Made by a program: the position numbers and the translations under genes | In this document: piece after piece, positions 59,864 to 64,000 of the stretch | Numbering within the stretch: position 1 is the first letter of the stretch | Layout: each line of letters starts with the position of its first letter | Notes under the pieces: model-generated | The model's database searches: none | What the model saw: only the letters and a program-made list of their open reading frames with translations | Told to the model about the DNA's origin: nothing | Assembly: GCF_002280785.1 (NCBI RefSeq) | Contig: NZ_NCEQ01000007.1 | Location: 62,001 to 126,000, forward strand | Reading direction: 5' to 3' | Length of the DNA stretch: 64,000 nucleotides | Source: Brevundimonas subvibrioides | Lineage (GTDB): Bacteria; Pseudomonadota; Alphaproteobacteria; Caulobacterales; Caulobacteraceae

Positions 59864-59996
59864 TGGAAGGCTTTCGTTCGGACGGCGGGCAGGTGGGGGA
59901 GGAAGAGGCCGGAACCGTTGCCGCAGGCCCGACGCTGATCAGAAAGTCTGGTGTGGCCAAACTACGGCACTTGCGGGCCCCATTACCAGTGTGCGA

Positions 59997-60010
59997 TGTA
60001 ACCGATTACA
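59997..60010. promoter_or_regulatory. LacI-type operator
   Basis: TGTAACCGATTACA is a palindrome (TGTAA/TTACA) close to the TGTAACCGGTTACA-type operators of LacI regulators in Caulobacterales. It lies 134 bases upstream of the beta-glucosidase and 123 before lacI, and could control both and the receptor gene that follows. The rest of the 269-bp gap shows no other clear signal. Confidence 0.65.
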
Positions 60011-60132
60011 GAATTTTGTCGACGGACCTTCGATAAACGGGGGCCGGTACGGCCGGGACGTTTCAGGACACGCTGGGTGCATCGCAATCGTACTCACAGC
60101 TCAGCCGGCCGTGCGCCGATCGGACGCACGGC

Positions 60133-61173
60133 ATGAAGCCGGCGACGATCCGTGACGTGGCTGAACGCGCCCGGGTTTCCGTGGCCTCGGTGTCCCGTGT
60201 CCTGACCGGCGCAGGGGCCGTCACCGAGCCGACCCGGCTGAAGGTTCTGGAGGCTGTCGAGGCCCTGGCCTACGTCCCCCATTCGGGCGCCCGCAGCCTG
60301 TCGACCAGCCGGACCGACACGGTCGGGGTCATCCTGCCGGACCTGTTCGGGGACTTCTTCTCGGAGCTGATCCGGGGCATGGATGTGGCGGCGCGCGCCA
60401 ACGGACTTCACCTGATCGTGTCGAGCTCGCACGACGACGCCTCGGATGCGGCCGCGGCCATCCGTTCGATGCGAGGCCGTGTCGACGGGCTGATCGTGTT
60501 GTCGCCCCATCTCGATTCGGCCAATCTGGCGCACAGCCTCGCGGGTCGTCTGCCGGTGCTGTTGATGAACGGCGGGGCGAATGACGCCGGCCGGCCGTCG
60601 ATGGTCGTGGACAATGTCGGCGGTGCGGTCGCGGCGGTCGAACACCTGCTGGGCCAGGGCCGCGAGCGGATCGTCCACATCGGCGGGCCGTCCGGTAACC
60701 TGGAAGCGAGCGAGCGTCAGGCCGGATACGTCCAGGCCATGACCGCCGCAGGCCGCGACCCGGTGATCGTCGGCGGGGAGTTCACCCAGGCCTCGGGACA
60801 CGACGCGACCGCGCTGCTGCTGGCCGAGGGCGTGCGGCCCGATGCGATCTTCGCGGCCAACGACATGACGGCGATCGGCGCCCTTCTGGCGTTGCAGGAC
60901 GCGGGCGTCCGCTGCCCCGAGGACGTCGCCGTGGTCGGTTTCGACGACGTGCCGATCGCGGCCCTGGTCCGGCCGGCCCTGACCACCCTGCGCATCGAAA
61001 TCGCCGAGACGGGCCGCCGCGCCATGGACCGGCTGGTCGCCCTGATCGCCGCCTCCAACGACCCGCAAGCGACGCCCGACGCCGCCTGCGAAATCATTCG
61101 ACCCACACTCGTCGTCCGCCAGTCGAGCGGCCGTCCCCAATCCAGCATCGCCTTCAACGGAGAAACCCAATGA
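60133..61173 (+). CDS. LacI-family transcriptional regulator
   Basis: 346-residue repressor. The helix-turn-helix and hinge are ATIRDVAERARVSVASVSRV through SLSTSRTDTVG (about 4-64). The sugar-binding domain follows with VGVILPDLFGDFFSELIRGM, AIFAANDMTAIGALLALQDA and VVGFDDVPIAALVRPALTT. Neighbours suggest that it senses a beta-glucoside or its product. The stop overlaps the TonB-receptor ATG as ATGA, so regulator and receptor are translated together. Confidence 0.94.
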   Translation: MKPATIRDVAERARVSVASVSRVLTGAGAVTEPTRLKVLEAVEALAYVPHSGARSLSTSRTDTVGVILPDLFGDFFSELIRGMDVAARANGLHLIVSSSHDDASDAAAAIRSMRGRVDGLIVLSPHLDSANLAHSLAGRLPVLLMNGGANDAGRPSMVVDNVGGAVAAVEHLLGQGRERIVHIGGPSGNLEASERQAGYVQAMTAAGRDPVIVGGEFTQASGHDATALLLAEGVRPDAIFAANDMTAIGALLALQDAGVRCPEDVAVVGFDDVPIAALVRPALTTLRIEIAETGRRAMDRLVALIAASNDPQATPDAACEIIRPTLVVRQSSGRPQSSIAFNGETQ

Positions 61174-64000
61174 CCCGCATGACCCTGCGCTCCCGCGCGC
61201 TGGGCGCCGTTTCGGCCCTGGCCGTGGCGACCCTGATGACGGCCGGAGCCGCTTCGGCGCAGACCACCAACGCCACGATCCGGGGCACGGTCTATGAGGG
61301 CGATGCGCCGGAGAACGGCGGCGAAGTCGTCGCCCGCGAGACGGCCACGGGCTTCTCCTACCGCGGCCGGATCAATGCGGATGGCAGCTATGCCCTGGTG
61401 GGGGTGCGGCCCGGTTCCTATGCGATCACGGCGACGACGGCCGACGGCCAGGTCGCCACGGATGTCGTGTCCGTCGGCGTGGCCCAGTCCGCCAGCCTGG
61501 ATCTCAGCGTCGGAGCCGTCACAGGCGCAGTGAGCGATGACGCCACCGACGTCGGCGATATCGTCGTCACCGGCCGGCGGCTGGTCGAAGTCCGCACGCC
61601 GGAGAACTCCACCAACGTCACGCTGCAGCAGATCCAGACCCTGCCGCAGATCAACCGCAACTTCCTCAACTTCGCCGCCTTGGCGCCCGGCGTTCGGGTC
61701 TCGCAGAACGAGCAGGAAGTGACGATCAGCGCGGGCGGTCAGCGGGCCGAGGCCATCAACGCCTTCATCGACGGCGCGAGCCTGAAGTCCAACGTCATCT
61801 CGGGCGGTATTCAGGGCCAGGACGACAGCCGGGGCAACCCCTTCCCCCAGGCCGCCATCGGCGAGTTCCGGATCATTACCCAGAACTTCAAGGCCGAATA
61901 CGAACAGGCCTCGTCGGCGATCATCACGGCCATCACCCGTTCGGGCACCAATGAGTTCCATGGCGAGATCTTCGGCGCCTATCGCGATCAGGACTTCATC
62001 GAACAGGACGTCTTCTCGCGTCGTCGCAACCAGCCCGAAGCCAATCTGGAAGTACAGCAGTACGGCGCGGCGCTGGGCGGACCGATCATCCAGGATCGTC
62101 TGCACTTCTTCGGCAGCTATGAGCACAAGCAGGAGAACCGCGCGGCTACCGTCAACCTGGGCCGCCAGACGCCCGCGTATCAGACCCAGTTCGCCCAATA
62201 TATCGGCACCTTTGCGACGCCGTTCGAGGAAGACCTGTTCTTCGGCAAGCTGAGCTTCCAGCCGGCCGAGGGTCACCTGTTCGACCTGAGCGTGACCTAT
62301 CGCGACGAAGCCGACACCACCGGCGTCGGCGGGGCCAACTCGATCGAGCGCGCCTCGGGTCTGCAACAAACCACCAGGAGCGCCCAGCTTCGCTATCAGT
62401 GGCAGGGCGAGGGCTTCGTCAACGAAGCCTCGATCGACTACCGCGACTACAACTACAATCCGACCGCGACGAACTTCGACACGAGGGGCGCGAGCTTCCG
62501 CATCTTCGAAACCGGCTACGACCCCTTTGGCGGCGTTTCGATCCTGAACATCGGCGGTTCGGGCAGCCGCCAGAACATCACCGACCGGACGATGACGTTC
62601 CGCGATGACCTGACCTTCACCGACATCGACTTCCACGGCTCCCACACCCTGAAGATGGGCGTGAAATTCTCGGCCCAGAACTATGTCGTCGACAAGGAAT
62701 TCGGGCGTAACCCGGAGTTCTTCTTCGATCTGAACGGTACGGCCAGCGGCAATGCGGCGGTTCCCTACCGGGTCCAGCTGGGCAACCGGTTCCCGACCGT
62801 CGACCTCGATAACAATGTCTACGGCCTCTACATCCAGGACGACTGGCGCCTGACCGACCAGCTGGAGATCAACCTCGGCATCCGCTGGGACTATGAAGAC
62901 AACGCCAACAACGTCGACTACGTCACCCCCGCCAACGTGCTGACCGGTCTGAACCAGTGGATCGCCTCGACCGACGGCGGCAAGCCGGCCGGCTACAAGC
63001 CGAGCTGGTTCAACGTCAACGACTACATCTCGACCGGCGGCAACCGCGACGCCTACGCCAAGGCCTTCCAGCCGCGCATCGGCTTCTCCTACGACGTCTT
63101 CGGCGACCGGGAGACGGTCATCTTCGGCGGCGCCGGACGCTATTATGACCGCGTCAACTTCAACTTCGCCTTCGACGAAGTGGCCAAGGGCGGCGACTTC
63201 ACCCGCAATGCCTTCTTCTCGACCACGGGCCGTCCCGCAGGTGTCGCCAACGGCGGGCCTACCGATCCCATCCTGTGGCAGGCCAGCTATTTCACCGCCG
63301 GCGGCCTTGATCCGGTGTTGAACAACATCCCGGCTCGGGGCGAAGCCTTCCTGCTGAAGAACGACTTCGAGCCGCCCCGGACCGACCAGTTCAACCTGGG
63401 TCTGCGCCAGCGTTTCGGTGACTGGCAGACCGAGTTCACCCTGGCCTACGGCAAGACCGAGAACGAGTTCACCTGGCAGTATCTGAACCGCTGCCGTGAG
63501 CCCAACGCCCCGAACAACGGCGACGGCTTCGGCGACAACGGCGGCTTCTGCTCGCCGGGCGGCACGAACCCGTACCGCACCTATCTGGTCAGCGATCACA
63601 GCAAGGAACGCGAGTTCACGGCCCTCTACGTCAAGCTCGACAAGAACTACACGCGTGAAAGCGGCTGGGGTCTGAACGTCGCCTACACCTGGGCCGACTC
63701 GCAGCAGAACGGCGGCGACGACAACTTCTGCTTCGACTGCTTCAGCGTGGCGACCTCGCCGATGCGGAACTCGCCGAACAACGAGCACCACCGCATCGTC
63801 GCCAACGGCATCGTCGATCTGCCGGCCGGGTTCCAGCTATCGGGCATTCTCACCCTGGGTTCGGGCACGCCGTTTAATGTCTTCGACGGCACCGGTTCGC
63901 GCTTCTACTACCGTCCGTCCGGCGCCTATCCGGAGCAGGACAACTTCATCATCCCGGCCGCCTTCGCCTACCGGAACCTGGATCTGCGCCTGACCAAGTC
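61170..64000 (+). CDS. Oar-like TonB-dependent receptor (partial, C-terminus off window)
   Basis: Open to the window end (943 codons). A signal peptide (LAVATLMTAGAASAQ) is followed by a carboxypeptidase-regulatory-like beta-sandwich (about 30-110, ATIRGTVYEGDAPENGGEVV), a plug domain (TLQQIQTLPQINRNFLNFAA, ITAITRSGTNEFHGEIFGAY) and a large barrel with many aromatic strands. The plan is that of OmpA-related Oar/SusC-like receptors taking up carbohydrate. ATG 61170 has GGAGAA upstream. It is linked with LacI and beta-glucosidase, so a beta-glucan fragment is a reasonable substrate (inference). Confidence 0.92.
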   Translation, partial: MTRMTLRSRALGAVSALAVATLMTAGAASAQTTNATIRGTVYEGDAPENGGEVVARETATGFSYRGRINADGSYALVGVRPGSYAITATTADGQVATDVVSVGVAQSASLDLSVGAVTGAVSDDATDVGDIVVTGRRLVEVRTPENSTNVTLQQIQTLPQINRNFLNFAALAPGVRVSQNEQEVTISAGGQRAEAINAFIDGASLKSNVISGGIQGQDDSRGNPFPQAAIGEFRIITQNFKAEYEQASSAIITAITRSGTNEFHGEIFGAYRDQDFIEQDVFSRRRNQPEANLEVQQYGAALGGPIIQDRLHFFGSYEHKQENRAATVNLGRQTPAYQTQFAQYIGTFATPFEEDLFFGKLSFQPAEGHLFDLSVTYRDEADTTGVGGANSIERASGLQQTTRSAQLRYQWQGEGFVNEASIDYRDYNYNPTATNFDTRGASFRIFETGYDPFGGVSILNIGGSGSRQNITDRTMTFRDDLTFTDIDFHGSHTLKMGVKFSAQNYVVDKEFGRNPEFFFDLNGTASGNAAVPYRVQLGNRFPTVDLDNNVYGLYIQDDWRLTDQLEINLGIRWDYEDNANNVDYVTPANVLTGLNQWIASTDGGKPAGYKPSWFNVNDYISTGGNRDAYAKAFQPRIGFSYDVFGDRETVIFGGAGRYYDRVNFNFAFDEVAKGGDFTRNAFFSTTGRPAGVANGGPTDPILWQASYFTAGGLDPVLNNIPARGEAFLLKNDFEPPRTDQFNLGLRQRFGDWQTEFTLAYGKTENEFTWQYLNRCREPNAPNNGDGFGDNGGFCSPGGTNPYRTYLVSDHSKEREFTALYVKLDKNYTRESGWGLNVAYTWADSQQNGGDDNFCFDCFSVATSPMRNSPNNEHHRIVANGIVDLPAGFQLSGILTLGSGTPFNVFDGTGSRFYYRPSGAYPEQDNFIIPAAFAYRNLDLRLTK

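Noticed and set aside
60717..63791. 1024-codon open frame antisense to lacI and the TonB receptor
   Set aside because: It spans two well-supported genes on the other strand, is a Val/Ala/Gly-rich shadow and has no recognisable domain.

Overview
The window is a gene-dense, high-GC chromosomal stretch of an alphaproteobacterium. The best guess is a Caulobacterales member such as Brevundimonas. This is inferred from a CtrA-type TTAA-N7-TTAACC box, two DUF2336 proteins, an HWE-family histidine kinase, a LacI operator resembling those of Caulobacter TonB receptors, and the gene order surE-pcm-(ompA-like)-nlpD-yajC-secD-secF. No phage genes, transposases or CRISPR arrays were seen. Many start codons are GTG or TTG, and many operon joints are 4-base ATGA/GTGA overlaps.

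1-6.3 kb: cytochrome bd oxidase locus. cydDC (minus strand, cydC running off the left edge) diverges from cydABX around a perfect FNR/FixK-type box. 6.4-17.5 kb: an assimilatory sulfate reduction island. Minus strand: siroheme synthase, DUF2849, sulfite reductase, a DUF934-APS reductase fusion, cysteine synthase and a TauE/SafE permease. Plus strand: a LysR regulator, ferredoxin-NADP reductase, cysD and cysNC. A shared T-rich 9-mer lies in its three promoter regions. 17.7-26.5 kb: alcohol dehydrogenase; a BlaI/M56 peptidase pair whose peptidase carries a striking heptad-repeat tail; pseudouridine synthase, HbpS-like protein and DUF938 methyltransferase; GTP-dependent PEP carboxykinase; FAD oxidoreductase; TonB-like protein.

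27.3-32.6 kb: a probable cell-cycle group. It holds a lytic transglycosylase behind a CtrA box, two divergent-to-convergent DUF2336 paralogues, an HPt protein and NAD kinase. A 531-bp gene-free stretch lies inside it. 32.6-42.7 kb: class II aldolase-like protein, a beta-barrel-like protein, an RND efflux pair, feoAB, prepilin peptidase, TetR regulator and tRNA-Thr(TGT). 42.7-55.3 kb: HIT protein, serS, a secreted protein, surE-pcm, an OmpA-like protein, an NlpD/DipM-like protein, yajC-secD-secF, a PuuD-like membrane protein, an NDUFAF6-like protein and a PYROXD2-like oxidoreductase. From 38.6 to 52 kb the intergenic gaps carry a family of paired palindromic repeats.

54.9-64 kb: response regulator and HWE kinase, a type B carboxylesterase, then a sugar-use locus. 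That locus has a GH1 beta-glucosidase divergent from a LacI regulator whose stop codon overlaps the start of an Oar-like TonB-dependent receptor, which runs off the right edge.

The least explained signals are the paired palindromes (one arm seems to supply a ribosome-binding site), the 126-residue heptad array on the M56 peptidase, the shared cys-promoter motif, and the DUF2336/HPt cluster.
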